From positions 1-64,000 of IMG/VR virus record IMGVR_UViG_3300037493_005286: DNA of 64,000 bases. One strand, 5' to 3'. Position 1 is the first letter of the stretch; each line of letters opens with the position of its first letter. The stretch comes from a virus. Below the pieces are notes generated by a model. That model saw only the letters and a program-made list of their open reading frames with translations. It did no database searches and was not told the DNA's origin. Below are positions 23,753-32,092 of the stretch, piece by piece. A program made the translations under genes and the position numbers.

Positions 23753-24723
23753 GGTTTAACAGTGATCATAAAACCGTTACCGTCTTTGTGTCTGTTCGTT
23801 TTAACGTGTGATGGTAGACTGTTAACCATATGATACATCTCCACTAGGCTATTAATATTTTTAAAGTCTATAAACTGCAAATAAATATCATTACTAATTT
23901 TATTATTAAAGCAGATCATCGAATCAAAGCCTTGCTCCTGCTTATATACGAACATTTGAGCAATTCCTCCAATTTGCATTAATATATTACCGCTCCGAAG
24001 CTTACTTTTAACTTTAAAGTATTTATAGTCATCTTTTAAAGCGGTTAATACTACCGGGTCAGTTAACAGCTCAACAATATACTGCAGTGCCTTTTCGGTA
24101 CCAGAATTAACTGCGATTGTCTCGGCCATTTTATTAACAAATTCTTCATCAGTATTATAATCTAGCGACATGTTAGTCATATCATCAGCTATGACCGGAC
24201 TTTTGTAAAGTCTACCGCCTGCTCCTTTAAGCTCAATATTTCTATCGCCAATCGCGAGATCTCCTTTTTGTGGTTTATACCCATTACCAAAAAAAGCTAA
24301 AAATAGCTCACCTTGACCCGACGAGCCGTGAATGGGTGCTTTGGGTAAAGCGCTCCACGCATATTTAAGCATGTAGTTAGCTACGTTTGCTGTTGGATAT
24401 ATTTGATTAATAATATGTGAAATATAACCAGCTTTATTAGTTGTAAGCCACTCGAGAAGAAGCTCTTCGCCACGTATAAAATTAATATCAGTTAGCTCAA
24501 ACTCACCTTCTGTTATATAATTTTGAAAGCAGTTAACGTTATCGCCAATATCACCGTTAGCTATAGCTAACTTTGTCTTGACTATCTTTCTAATACCGGC
24601 AGATGATATAGAACCCAGTTTAATATATTGCTGCAGTGTTTCTTTAAAGAATTCAGCATCTACATCTTCAATATGGTTATAGGTATCACCCGTCTTAGTA
24701 TAAAGTCCTACACTCTCTGTCAT
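23746..24723 (-). CDS. Restriction-endonuclease-like protein (PD-(D/E)xK-type)
   Basis: A 325-residue protein from the ATG at 24723; a longer frame would overlap the next gene. SGQGELFLAFFGNG then GDLAIGDRNIELKGAGGRL gives E139, D160, E164 and K166, the E-(x)n-D-xxx-E-x-K pattern of PD-(D/E)xK nucleases, with Gly-rich GAGGR after the Lys. The later KVKSKLRSGNILMQIGG and the Phe/Asn-rich C-terminus are unassigned. It may cut DNA during infection or packaging. It follows the CTS-bearing genes at 24755 and 25304 in one operon. Nuclease call is by motif only. Confidence 0.6.
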   Translation of the reverse strand: MTESVGLYTKTGDTYNHIEDVDAEFFKETLQQYIKLGSISSAGIRKIVKTKLAIANGDIGDNVNCFQNYITEGEFELTDINFIRGEELLLEWLTTNKAGYISHIINQIYPTANVANYMLKYAWSALPKAPIHGSSGQGELFLAFFGNGYKPQKGDLAIGDRNIELKGAGGRLYKSPVIADDMTNMSLDYNTDEEFVNKMAETIAVNSGTEKALQYIVELLTDPVVLTALKDDYKYFKVKSKLRSGNILMQIGGIAQMFVYKQEQGFDSMICFNNKISNDIYLQFIDFKNINSLVEMYHMVNSLPSHVKTNRHKDGNGFMITVKPK

Positions 24724-24754
24724 AATAACATTGTTATAACAAAGTTCCTTAAGT

Positions 24755-25300
24755 CTACTCGTATTTATTAAGAGTATCCGTAAAGTCCTCAGTGCCGCCA
24801 TCCATTAACTTTAAAATACTATCGGAAATTTCCGTTGGGCTAATATTACCAAATTCCTGAATTAGAGAATTGACAATATTAAGTTCTGACTCTGTAGGTG
24901 CATGAGAAAACGCCTTAACTAAGAGATCTACTAACAACCTTTCACGTTCTGGAGTAAGTGGAATTGTTTTTTGACCTACAGGTCCTTGTGAGATTGTACT
25001 GGAGTTTACATTAGGTAAATATCTCGCAATTACTTTTGCAACACGTTTAGGATTTTCATTACGATACTGCTTATTAATAGCGTCTACTGTCCACAACTCG
25101 CTACGTTTTGGCGTATAAGCGAAAGCTTTCGCAACAAGATTTATTAGATATATTTCGCCTTGTGACGGTAGATCTGCTGACTCCTGTGGCTCTTGAGCCG
25201 GTGTAGCTGTAGCATCAGCTGGCTGCTCCAATGAATTAGGATTTAAGTTATCTTGTTCTAATAATTTAAAGTACTTGCTAATTAAGCTTAAAGTTTTCAT
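24755..25300 (-). CDS. Hypothetical virion-type protein with internal duplication
   Basis: A 181-residue protein. MKTLSLISKYFKLLEQD at the start resembles the amphipathic capsid-targeting type, without an exact cleavage site. After a Pro/Ala/Gln linker there are two related segments of about 50 residues: YLINLVAKAFAYTPKRSELW and LLVDLLVKAFSHAPTESEL, each followed by a helix, pointing to a tandem repeat of one domain. It lies 3 nt after the 125-aa gene in the same operon. No family recognised. Confidence 0.65.
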   Translation of the reverse strand: MKTLSLISKYFKLLEQDNLNPNSLEQPADATATPAQEPQESADLPSQGEIYLINLVAKAFAYTPKRSELWTVDAINKQYRNENPKRVAKVIARYLPNVNSSTISQGPVGQKTIPLTPERERLLVDLLVKAFSHAPTESELNIVNSLIQEFGNISPTEISDSILKLMDGGTEDFTDTLNKYE

Positions 25301-25303
25301 ATT

Positions 25304-25681
25304 TTAGATAGGAGTATTAGCTGCAGCTACAGCGTTTTTTGCTATCTTAACAATAGTATTTGTGAGCTGCTTTTTTGCATTAAGAGCTGCTGGGTTTCTT
25401 TTAAGGTGATCGTCATTAGTATTGAGTAGACCAGCGATTAAATCGTCCTCGCCATCCTCTTCTATATCCGCGGCCGAATTATCTATTTTTTGAACCGCTT
25501 TAATTGCTATAGTTACAATACTACCATCTAAATGTATTACAATTTCATCTCTAAATGTCTTTGCAACGGATTGTATACCCTTTGCAGCAAAAAATTGTTG
25601 CAAATCACGCTTTGCTTTCATTGTAGCGTCAATATCGCTATCGGGCATGCTGCTTTCAACTATATCTAAAAACTTACTCAT
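25304..25681 (-). CDS. Hypothetical late protein, 125 aa
   Basis: MSKFLDIVESSMPDSDID begins an amphipathic helix like those of neighbouring late genes. Residues 28-66 alternate as a short beta domain (RDEIVIHLDGSIVTIAI), then an acidic stretch EEDGEDD precedes a helical Ala/Lys-rich tail. The late box CATAAATA ends exactly 5 nt before the ATG, so this is the first gene of a late operon running to 23746. I recall no function. Confidence 0.65.
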   Translation of the reverse strand: MSKFLDIVESSMPDSDIDATMKAKRDLQQFFAAKGIQSVAKTFRDEIVIHLDGSIVTIAIKAVQKIDNSAADIEEDGEDDLIAGLLNTNDDHLKRNPAALNAKKQLTNTIVKIAKNAVAAANTPI

Positions 25682-25686
25682 ATACT

Positions 25687-25694
25687 TATTTATG
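25687..25694 (-). promoter_or_regulatory. T4-type late promoter box, CATAAATA
   Basis: Ends 5 nt before the ATG at 25681; predicted +1 is the A of the start codon. Confidence 0.6.
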
Positions 25695-26274
25695 TTAATA
25701 GGGCAAGTTTAGTTTGAAGCTGGTTAAAATATGTATTATTGAGATAAACCAAATTATTACTCTTTAAAAACTTTTTAAGATTACTATATGTAAACTTTAA
25801 AACATCAATTTGCTGACTTTTATTAATCGACTGTATTAATATTGATGTATATTCTGCATCCTTAAGCTTAATTAGTCTATCAAATTCATTAATATTTAAA
25901 TTAACGTTTAAAAATCCTAAGGGTAACAATGTTTTTAACTTTCGTACTATATAGTTACTTATTTTACTAAAATTTAAATCAACTGGTAATTCGGAATAAT
26001 TTTCAAATTCATTAAAAAACAATACCGGCTTAAGCTTAACACTGTCAGTCTTAATGTAGTCACATAATTCTAAAATATAAAAATTATAAAATAACTTTTT
26101 AATATCTGCTTTTTTGTAATCATCAACAATACCGAGTTGATAGGCGTAGTTATTGACTTTATAAAATGCATTTTTTGCAAATACACTATGATTTAAAAGC
26201 TTAACACCATAATTAGCTAGCGCCAGCTGGCTTATTTCCGATTCTAAGATTGATGATTCCATTATAATACTCAT
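25690..26274 (-). CDS. Hypothetical protein, 194 aa
   Basis: A helical protein rich in Leu, Asn, Lys and Tyr with no motif I recognise. Its start overlaps the GIY-YIG gene end by 62 nt; a second Met four codons in does not remove the overlap. It ends 9 nt before the 25681 gene, and its 3' end contains the late box for that gene. The low sequence complexity and lack of cysteine or charged motifs give no functional clue. Confidence 0.65.
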   Translation of the reverse strand: MSIIMESSILESEISQLALANYGVKLLNHSVFAKNAFYKVNNYAYQLGIVDDYKKADIKKLFYNFYILELCDYIKTDSVKLKPVLFFNEFENYSELPVDLNFSKISNYIVRKLKTLLPLGFLNVNLNINEFDRLIKLKDAEYTSILIQSINKSQQIDVLKFTYSNLKKFLKSNNLVYLNNTYFNQLQTKLALLT

Positions 26275-26629
26275 TTGTCAGTAATACCTCTCTTTCGAAT
26301 TGTATTTTAGCTTCATGATACGAAAGTTCCCACTTACTATTGCAATATTTTACAATTTTAAAGGTAAAGTTATGTTTACCAATAGATTCAATATCTTTAT
26401 TAACGTCATTTGATGAGGAAGTATAGGACTTCCAGTCCGTTTCAACCTTTTCATGACGTTTATTTTTTTTGCCTTTTAAAGGAGGCCTTTTTTTAGTGGT
26501 AATGCATTGTTTTTTGCCAATATACTTACGATTACTAATATTATTTGTAATTATGTATACAAATCCAAAAGGTAACTCACCTAACTGAGTCAATTTTTCA
26601 TCAAGCAACCAATGGCCCAGGTCCTGCAT
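26213..26629 (-). CDS. SegE-like GIY-YIG endonuclease
   Basis: A 138-residue protein. FGFVYIITNNISNRKYIGKKQ at residues 22-42 is a GIY-YIG motif variant (VYI-x10-YIG), followed by a Lys/Arg-rich loop and W-x-x-Y-SSS-DV, as in phage SegE-like proteins. FEREVLLTNEYYN contains the catalytic Glu region. These small GIY-YIG enzymes are common beside T4-like structural genes and can be resident or mobile nucleases. It overlaps both neighbouring genes (29 and 62 nt), so it is well integrated rather than freshly inserted. Confidence 0.75.
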   Translation of the reverse strand: MQDLGHWLLDEKLTQLGELPFGFVYIITNNISNRKYIGKKQCITTKKRPPLKGKKNKRHEKVETDWKSYTSSSNDVNKDIESIGKHNFTFKIVKYCNSKWELSYHEAKIQFEREVLLTNEYYNGIINLRIGNKPAGAS

Positions 26630-26882
26630 TAGATTTCTTTCGTTTTAACTTAGTTTTTTTACCTTTTATTACAATAGCTCCAGATCGCTTTTGTATAACA
26701 CCTGAACCTTTAGGTACACGTGCATCGTTAGGAGCATAAACATCATCATTTGACGATATTCGACCAGCTTCAGGATTATAAATGCCATTTGCAACTGCAG
26801 TGCCAAACGATCCCGACGCCGTCATATCCTCTACCACAATTTTTAAAAAAGCTCGAGCAAACTTACACGTTGATTCTATCAC
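26601..26882 (-). CDS. Small late protein, 93 aa
   Basis: Starts at a GTG at 26882, chosen because a perfect TATAAATA ends 5 nt upstream; an internal ATG at 26825 is the alternative. The N-terminus STCKFARAFLKIVVEDMTA is an amphipathic helix. The middle GTAVANGIYNPEAGRI is polar, and the tail KGKKTKLKRKKSNAG is highly basic, which suggests nucleic-acid contact. No known family recognised. It is the first gene of the late operon containing the GIY-YIG gene. Confidence 0.65.
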   Translation of the reverse strand: MIESTCKFARAFLKIVVEDMTASGSFGTAVANGIYNPEAGRISSNDDVYAPNDARVPKGSGVIQKRSGAIVIKGKKTKLKRKKSNAGPGPLVA

Positions 26883-26897
26883 ATTTATATTTATACT
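26870..26897 (+). promoter_or_regulatory. Early sigma70-like promoter of uvsY-uvsW
   Basis: TTGATT (26870-26875), 16 nt, TATACT (26892-26897), then 6 nt to the GTG at 26904. It overlaps the oppositely directed late box at 26888. Confidence 0.55.
26888..26895 (-). promoter_or_regulatory. T4-type late promoter box, TATAAATA
   Basis: Perfect late box ending 5 nt before the GTG at 26882; predicted +1 is the G of GTG. Confidence 0.7.
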
Positions 26898-26903
26898 TAA
26901 GTT

Positions 26904-27299
26904 GTGGAACTTCTTAAAAGATATATTGATGAGATTAATAAAGACTTAATAGTCAATGACTTTAACATTAAAGAAGTTCAACTAAGACTGCCATCACGAA
27001 AGCATTTTTGGGTAGCACGGTTAATTGATGCTAAGATTGATCGTAATAAACTAATAGGTAAAAAGAAAGACCTTAAAAAGGAGCTAACGCAGCGAATTAT
27101 AGCTGAAAGCCCTGTTAAGATTACAATTCAAACTGCAGAATTTGCTGCGGAAAACACAAATGAAATCGAACTTATTAATAATAAGGTCAAGGAGTATGAT
27201 TATATTATTGAATACTTAGAAAAAGTAGAAAAGATATTCAGTACGATGCACTGGGAGATAAAAAATATCGTACAACTTAACCAAATGGAGCAACTTTAA
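26904..27299 (+). CDS. uvsY: UvsY-like recombination mediator
   Basis: A 131-residue highly charged, helical protein starting at GTG. IDEINKDLIVNDFNIKEVQL then LPSRKHFWVARLIDAK resembles cyanophage UvsY (D-xxID-x-L-x-PS-H-KYL), and the C-terminal LEKVEKIFSTMHWEIKN matches the LE-x-I-x-RxWxIRN end. UvsY loads the UvsX recombinase onto gp32-coated ssDNA. It directly precedes uvsW with a 1-nt overlap, and uvsX, gp32 and gp46/47 are all present in the window. Length is close to T4 UvsY (137 aa). Confidence 0.72.
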   Translation: MELLKRYIDEINKDLIVNDFNIKEVQLRLPSRKHFWVARLIDAKIDRNKLIGKKKDLKKELTQRIIAESPVKITIQTAEFAAENTNEIELINNKVKEYDYIIEYLEKVEKIFSTMHWEIKNIVQLNQMEQL

Positions 27300-28735
27300 T
27301 GAGTATTACCTTTGACTATAACAATTCAACCACGAAGCTTCTTATACGTACAGAAGATAAAGATTTATTTTCACGAATTCGTGAACACTTTAGTGTAGAA
27401 AAACAGGGCGCTAAATTTGCTAAGAGGTTCAGTCGGTTTGCGCCGACGAGGCAATACATGATTACCCCTACAGGTATATGTGAGTTAGGATTATTTTGGG
27501 AAATTAAAAATTTTTTAATAGAAAAACAAATTTTAGTACCTGTAGAGATAACACCTAAGCTTAAAAGTATATTAAGTGACGATAAGGTAATAGAATTTTA
27601 CAATAACTTTAAATTTGAGTTAAGAGATTACCAGAAAGACGTTATTAAAAATGCACTCAGTCTCGGTAGAGGTACATGTGTACTAGGAACTGGTGCTGGT
27701 AAAACGTTTGTTACAGCAGCATTAATTGAGAATTACTTTCAAAGTGCTAATAATAAAAATACTTTTAAATGTTTAGTAATTGTTCCAGATTTAGGCCTTG
27801 TAACACAGACCTATGATGAGTTTTTAAACTGTGGATCAACATTTAAACTGACCAAATGGTCGGGCAAATGCAAGCCAGACCTTACTGCTAATGTAATTAT
27901 TTGTAATATAGGCATATTACAGAGTCAATTTGATAAAAATGAATGGGTAAAATTTGTAGATCTGTTAATTGTTGATGAATGTCATAAAATAAAACTAGAC
28001 AATAAGATTAGTAAGATGATTACGAAGCTTAAAACGTATCATAAATACGGGTTTACAGGCACTTTGCCCGAAGAGCAGATAGATAAATGGTCGATAATTG
28101 GTAAGTTCGGACCAGTTATCTATGAAAAATCGAGTTTTGAGCTAAGAAATGAAGACTTTCTCGTAAATGTCGCAGTAAAAGTACTAGATATTACATATTC
28201 TCAACGTATTCCGCGTATATCCGACAATGAATACAGGGACGAACTCGCTTTTTTACAGGAAAACTCGTTTAGAAATGAAATAATATGCAAAATATGTAAT
28301 AAACTCACAAATAATACACTTATTCTTGTAAATCACATACAACATGGTGAAATTCTGCATGAAATCATGTCAAAACTACAAGACAAGCGTGTTTTCTTTA
28401 TAAAAGGTGAGGTGGATGTGGTAGAACGTGATAAAATTAAGGTTATTATGGAAAATAGTGATAATATTATATGTATTGCTATAAGCGCCATATTTTCCAC
28501 GGGTGTAAACATCAAAAACCTACACAATATCGTGTTTGCAGCAGGTGGTAAGTCGTTTGTGCGTACGGTTCAGTCAATTGGACGTGGATTACGTAAGCAT
28601 GACACAAAAAGCAGCTTAGTTATTATTGATATTGCAGACAATCTTAAGTACGGCAACGCACATAGTATCAAAAGACAGTCAATATATACAACCGAAAAAA
28701 TAAAATACACTAAAAAAGTAATTTTACAACCTTGA
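27299..28735 (+). CDS. uvsW: UvsW-like DNA/RNA-DNA helicase
   Basis: A 478-residue SF2 helicase. RDYQKDVIKNAL is the Q-like motif, GTGAGKTFVTAALIE is Walker A near residue 134, LIVDECHKIK is motif II (DECH), KYGFTGTLPEE is motif III, and SIGRGLRKHDTK is motif VI. This set and length match T4 UvsW (503 aa), which unwinds R-loops and branched DNA and shuts off origin-dependent replication. It overlaps uvsY by 1 nt. A 16-bp palindrome covers its stop codon. Confidence 0.9.
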   Translation: MSITFDYNNSTTKLLIRTEDKDLFSRIREHFSVEKQGAKFAKRFSRFAPTRQYMITPTGICELGLFWEIKNFLIEKQILVPVEITPKLKSILSDDKVIEFYNNFKFELRDYQKDVIKNALSLGRGTCVLGTGAGKTFVTAALIENYFQSANNKNTFKCLVIVPDLGLVTQTYDEFLNCGSTFKLTKWSGKCKPDLTANVIICNIGILQSQFDKNEWVKFVDLLIVDECHKIKLDNKISKMITKLKTYHKYGFTGTLPEEQIDKWSIIGKFGPVIYEKSSFELRNEDFLVNVAVKVLDITYSQRIPRISDNEYRDELAFLQENSFRNEIICKICNKLTNNTLILVNHIQHGEILHEIMSKLQDKRVFFIKGEVDVVERDKIKVIMENSDNIICIAISAIFSTGVNIKNLHNIVFAAGGKSFVRTVQSIGRGLRKHDTKSSLVIIDIADNLKYGNAHSIKRQSIYTTEKIKYTKKVILQP

Positions 28736-28759
28736 TTTAATATTAAATCACAATACAAT
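28732..28759 (+). promoter_or_regulatory. Early sigma70-like promoter of gp55
   Basis: TTGATT (28732-28737), 16 nt, TACAAT (28754-28759), 8 nt before the ATG at 28768. The spacer holds a perfect palindrome GATTTAATATTAAATC (28734-28749) that could be an operator. Confidence 0.55.
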
Positions 28760-28767
28760 TACGTAAC

Positions 28768-29217
28768 ATGTCGAGTAAAGATGGTAAAGTAAATTACGTA
28801 GATCCAAAAGAGTTTAAAGACTCTATGCTTAGATTCTATGAATCGGATATTATGACGGATGACCTTGCTGAAACTATTAAAAAAATAGCATATGGTCTAA
28901 GTTACAATCCTTCGTTTATTAACTATACATATAAGGATGACATGATTGGAGATGCATTAATTAAAATGTATTCTGCCTTGTCAAGAAAGAAATATAACTT
29001 CGAAACGGGTTCGAACCCGTTTTCATACTTTACAACTATTTCGTATCACGCCTTTATTAATAGAATTAAACGTGAAAAACGACAGCATGAAGCTGTTAGC
29101 AACTACAAGGATAAGATATATGAAGATATAATGTCAGATCCTGAAGCAAGTGGTTCATATATTTACATTAAACCTAATAAAGACTACGACGATAACGATG
29201 ACTGTTACTCTGAATAA
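28768..29217 (+). CDS. 55: Late-transcription sigma factor, gp55-like
   Basis: A 149-residue protein. YVDPKEFKDSMLRFYES is the conserved start, followed by LAETIKKIAYGLSYNPSFIN, YTYKDDMIGDALIKMYSAL and NPFSYFTTISYHAFINRIKR, which form the sigma region 2-like core as in T4 gp55. T4 gp55 recognises TATAAATA late promoters with gp33 and the gp45 clamp, and many such boxes occur in this window. The tail is acidic (DYDDNDD). Its end overlaps the gp47 start by 20 nt. Confidence 0.9.
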   Translation: MSSKDGKVNYVDPKEFKDSMLRFYESDIMTDDLAETIKKIAYGLSYNPSFINYTYKDDMIGDALIKMYSALSRKKYNFETGSNPFSYFTTISYHAFINRIKREKRQHEAVSNYKDKIYEDIMSDPEASGSYIYIKPNKDYDDNDDCYSE

Positions 29218-30253
29218 GCCAAAAATCGCTATTATTTCAGATTTACACCTTGGTGTTCATTCTAATGCATCTTTTTGGCATACTATTGCTTTAAAATGGG
29301 CGAAATGGCTGCGAGATGACCTTACTAGTAAGAATATTAAGGATATTGTATTTTGCGGCGACTGGCACCATAATAGAAGCGAGATATCTGTAGATACATT
29401 ACAAATATCAGCTGATATATTGGATATCTTTAAAGATTTTAATCTAATCGCCGTAACTGGTAACCATGATGTGTATTTCAAGCATAGAACCGATGTTAAT
29501 TCCCTATCTATCTTTAAGAATAGGAGTAATGTTACTATCTTAGATAAGATACACACGATAGAGCGGTTTGATCGTACTATATCCTTCTGTCCATGGTATA
29601 CGGACGTTGATAGTATACCAAAAAGTGATGTAATTTTTGGTCACTTTGAAATCGAGACGTTTAAAATGAATACCTTTAAGCTATGCGAAGAGGGTATTAA
29701 GGTAAAAGATCTACTATCCAAGAGTTCTTTAGTTATTTCAGGTCACTTTCATAATAGACATGAAAAAACATACGGAGCAGGTACTATTTTATATGTTGGT
29801 AACCCGTTTCAAATGGATTTTGGTGATTCTGGCAACACCAAAGGGTACCATATACTGGATTTAGATACTTTAGAGTATGATTTTTATGAGAATCCAATCT
29901 CTCCACTATATGAAAAAATTTCTCTAAGCGAATTAGTAGAAGAAGGTAAATTTACACCAAAGATTAAAAAACTATTTAGTAATAACATTGTTAAACTTAA
30001 GGTAGATAAGAATATCTCACAAGAAGAGATGGACGTATTGCTTTCTAAGCTAAAAAAGCTTAAACCTGAAACTATAACAGTAGACTACGACATTAATTTT
30101 AACCGGATTCACAATAAAACTGATATAAAGGAAGACTTATCAGGTATTGACATTAAGCAAGCAATTATTGAATTTATAAATCTACTTGATATTAAAAATA
30201 AGAAGGATATTATCGATTATACTATTGATCTATATACTAAGTGTACAGTATGA
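29198..30253 (+). CDS. 47: Recombination endonuclease subunit gp47 (Mre11-like)
   Basis: A 351-residue protein from the ATG at 29198; an earlier frame start at 29150 lies deeper in gp55. IISDLHLGV gives D15 and H17, FCGDWHHN, VTGNHDVYF and ISGHFHNR complete the calcineurin-like phosphoesterase motifs of the Mre11/SbcD family. With gp46 it resects DNA ends for recombination-dependent replication. Its stop overlaps the gp46 ATG in an ATGA, so the two are translationally coupled. Confidence 0.92.
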   Translation: MTVTLNKPKIAIISDLHLGVHSNASFWHTIALKWAKWLRDDLTSKNIKDIVFCGDWHHNRSEISVDTLQISADILDIFKDFNLIAVTGNHDVYFKHRTDVNSLSIFKNRSNVTILDKIHTIERFDRTISFCPWYTDVDSIPKSDVIFGHFEIETFKMNTFKLCEEGIKVKDLLSKSSLVISGHFHNRHEKTYGAGTILYVGNPFQMDFGDSGNTKGYHILDLDTLEYDFYENPISPLYEKISLSELVEEGKFTPKIKKLFSNNIVKLKVDKNISQEEMDVLLSKLKKLKPETITVDYDINFNRIHNKTDIKEDLSGIDIKQAIIEFINLLDIKNKKDIIDYTIDLYTKCTV

Positions 30254-32058
30254 AACGTATTAATTTTAAAAAGGTAATTGTAAAAAACTTTCTTTCTGTA
30301 GGCGAAGAGCCTGTTCAGGTTGAATTTACAAACGGTCTACATGTTATTACTGGTAATAACAAGGATAAACCCGATAGACGCAATGCAATCGGTAAATCTA
30401 CTATAGCAGATTCTATTTATTTTGCTATTTTTGGTGAAACATTACGCGAAATTAAAAAAGATCTTATACCTAATAATATAACAGGTGGTAAAACACATGT
30501 AGAACTTGATTTCGATGTAGTTACACCCAACGGTACCAATACATATAGTATTGTACGTAATCTTTCACCTACAAAAGTACAGATTTACGAAAACGGCGTT
30601 GATAAAACACGTGATAGTACCAATAATACAACAAAATACATATGTGACGTACTAAGTGCATCGCCATCCATCTTTCAAAACTGTGTTATCATGACAGTTA
30701 ACAACGCTATTCCCTTTATGGCGAAATCTAAAATTGATAAACGTAAGTTTATTGAGGATATATTCGGATTAGAGGTGTTTAGCACCATGGTATCTCAAAT
30801 TCGATCAGAATATAATGATATTAAGCGTGATTTTGATAATCAGCAGACAAAGCTAACAGAGATTGAAAGATACTACAGTGGATATGTGGATCAAAAACAA
30901 AAAATACTAGATAGACGTGCAGAAAAAAGGCAATTATATGCTGAACGTAAAAAGAATAATACTATAGAGTGTGAACAGCTACTAATAGAGATTAATAATA
31001 TAGATGATGTTAGTATTGACGATATTAACGTTAAAATTACCGAATACGAAGCTGGATTAGAAAAATGCGATGGTATTATTAACGAAACTACTGCAGAAAT
31101 TGCAGTAGGTAAGCAAAAAATTAGCGATTATAAGGATTTGTACCTAAAAATAGGTACAAGTGAAGAGCAATGCCCGGTTTGCCTTCGAAGTATTGAAGAG
31201 CATGATATATCTTATATAAAACAAGAAAAAGATAAGATAAAACATGATATTGAGCAAGCAGCTGCCGATATTAAATTAAAAATAGCTCAAGTTGATAAAT
31301 TTGCTCAAAAACGCACTCTTATTAAGAAGAAGATTACCGAATTAAATCATGAAATTAAGCAATTAAGCTTAATGCAGTTAGATAAAGCTAATAAACATGA
31401 AAGAGTACGTCAATTAGTGCAGTGGCTTGAGGAATTAGAGGTGGATTTAAATGCTGAGGACAATTCCGAAACAGATATCGACGAAATTATTAAACAAACA
31501 TCAGATAGAATTGCTGAAATTACAACAGATACAGAAAAATACCGAGCTCAGTTAGCTAAACTTGATATTGTTAAGTATATTGCTAGTGAAGAAGGTGTTA
31601 AATCTTATATTGTCAATAAACTACTAGATCTACTTAATAGTCGACTACTACACTACCTTCAACGCCTAGATTCTAACTCTATTTGCATTTTTAATGAATA
31701 TTTTGAAGAGGAAATACTAAACGAAAAGAACAAGGTATGCTCTTACTTTAACTTTTCCGGAGCTGAGAGAAAGGCTATAGATTTAGCATGCCTATTTACG
31801 TTTTCCGACCTAAGACGGATGCAAGGTGGTGTGCAATATAATATTGCAATCTATGATGAGCTTTTCGATTCATCTTTTGATGAAAAAGGTATAGATCTAA
31901 TTACAACTATCCTTAAAGATAGAGTTGTAGAGTTAGAAGAATGTGCTATTGTAATATCACATCGAAAAGAATCTATTAAAGCCGTTACTGGCGACGTTAT
32001 TTTCCTAGAAAAGGAAAACGGCATAACAAGACGATTGGATTACACTGAAATGTGTTGA
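30250..32058 (+). CDS. 46: Recombination endonuclease subunit gp46 (Rad50-like ATPase)
   Basis: A 602-residue SMC-type protein from the ATG at 30250 (ATGA overlap with gp47). The Walker A region, from GNN at 35 to GKST at 48-51, lies in an insert-containing loop. A long coiled coil spans about 190-450 with a zinc hook CPVC at 308-311. NFSGAERKAIDLACLF is the ABC signature and AIYDELFDSSFD is Walker B. Together with gp47 it forms the phage MR complex for end resection. Confidence 0.92.
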   Translation: MKRINFKKVIVKNFLSVGEEPVQVEFTNGLHVITGNNKDKPDRRNAIGKSTIADSIYFAIFGETLREIKKDLIPNNITGGKTHVELDFDVVTPNGTNTYSIVRNLSPTKVQIYENGVDKTRDSTNNTTKYICDVLSASPSIFQNCVIMTVNNAIPFMAKSKIDKRKFIEDIFGLEVFSTMVSQIRSEYNDIKRDFDNQQTKLTEIERYYSGYVDQKQKILDRRAEKRQLYAERKKNNTIECEQLLIEINNIDDVSIDDINVKITEYEAGLEKCDGIINETTAEIAVGKQKISDYKDLYLKIGTSEEQCPVCLRSIEEHDISYIKQEKDKIKHDIEQAAADIKLKIAQVDKFAQKRTLIKKKITELNHEIKQLSLMQLDKANKHERVRQLVQWLEELEVDLNAEDNSETDIDEIIKQTSDRIAEITTDTEKYRAQLAKLDIVKYIASEEGVKSYIVNKLLDLLNSRLLHYLQRLDSNSICIFNEYFEEEILNEKNKVCSYFNFSGAERKAIDLACLFTFSDLRRMQGGVQYNIAIYDELFDSSFDEKGIDLITTILKDRVVELEECAIVISHRKESIKAVTGDVIFLEKENGITRRLDYTEMC

Positions 32059-32082
32059 TTTATTCTATATTGTGTATTAAAT
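32055..32082 (+). promoter_or_regulatory. Possible early promoter before glycosyltransferase gene
   Basis: TTGATT (32055-32060), 16 nt, TTAAAT (32077-32082), then a 10-nt leader with GTAGAG before the ATG at 32093. The -10 is weak. Confidence 0.3.
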
Positions 32083-32092
32083 TGTTGTAGAG

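Noticed and set aside
31088-31108. 8-bp inverted repeat in gp46
   Set aside because: Short, in a coiled-coil-coding region and not near a gene boundary; expected by chance in AT-rich DNA.
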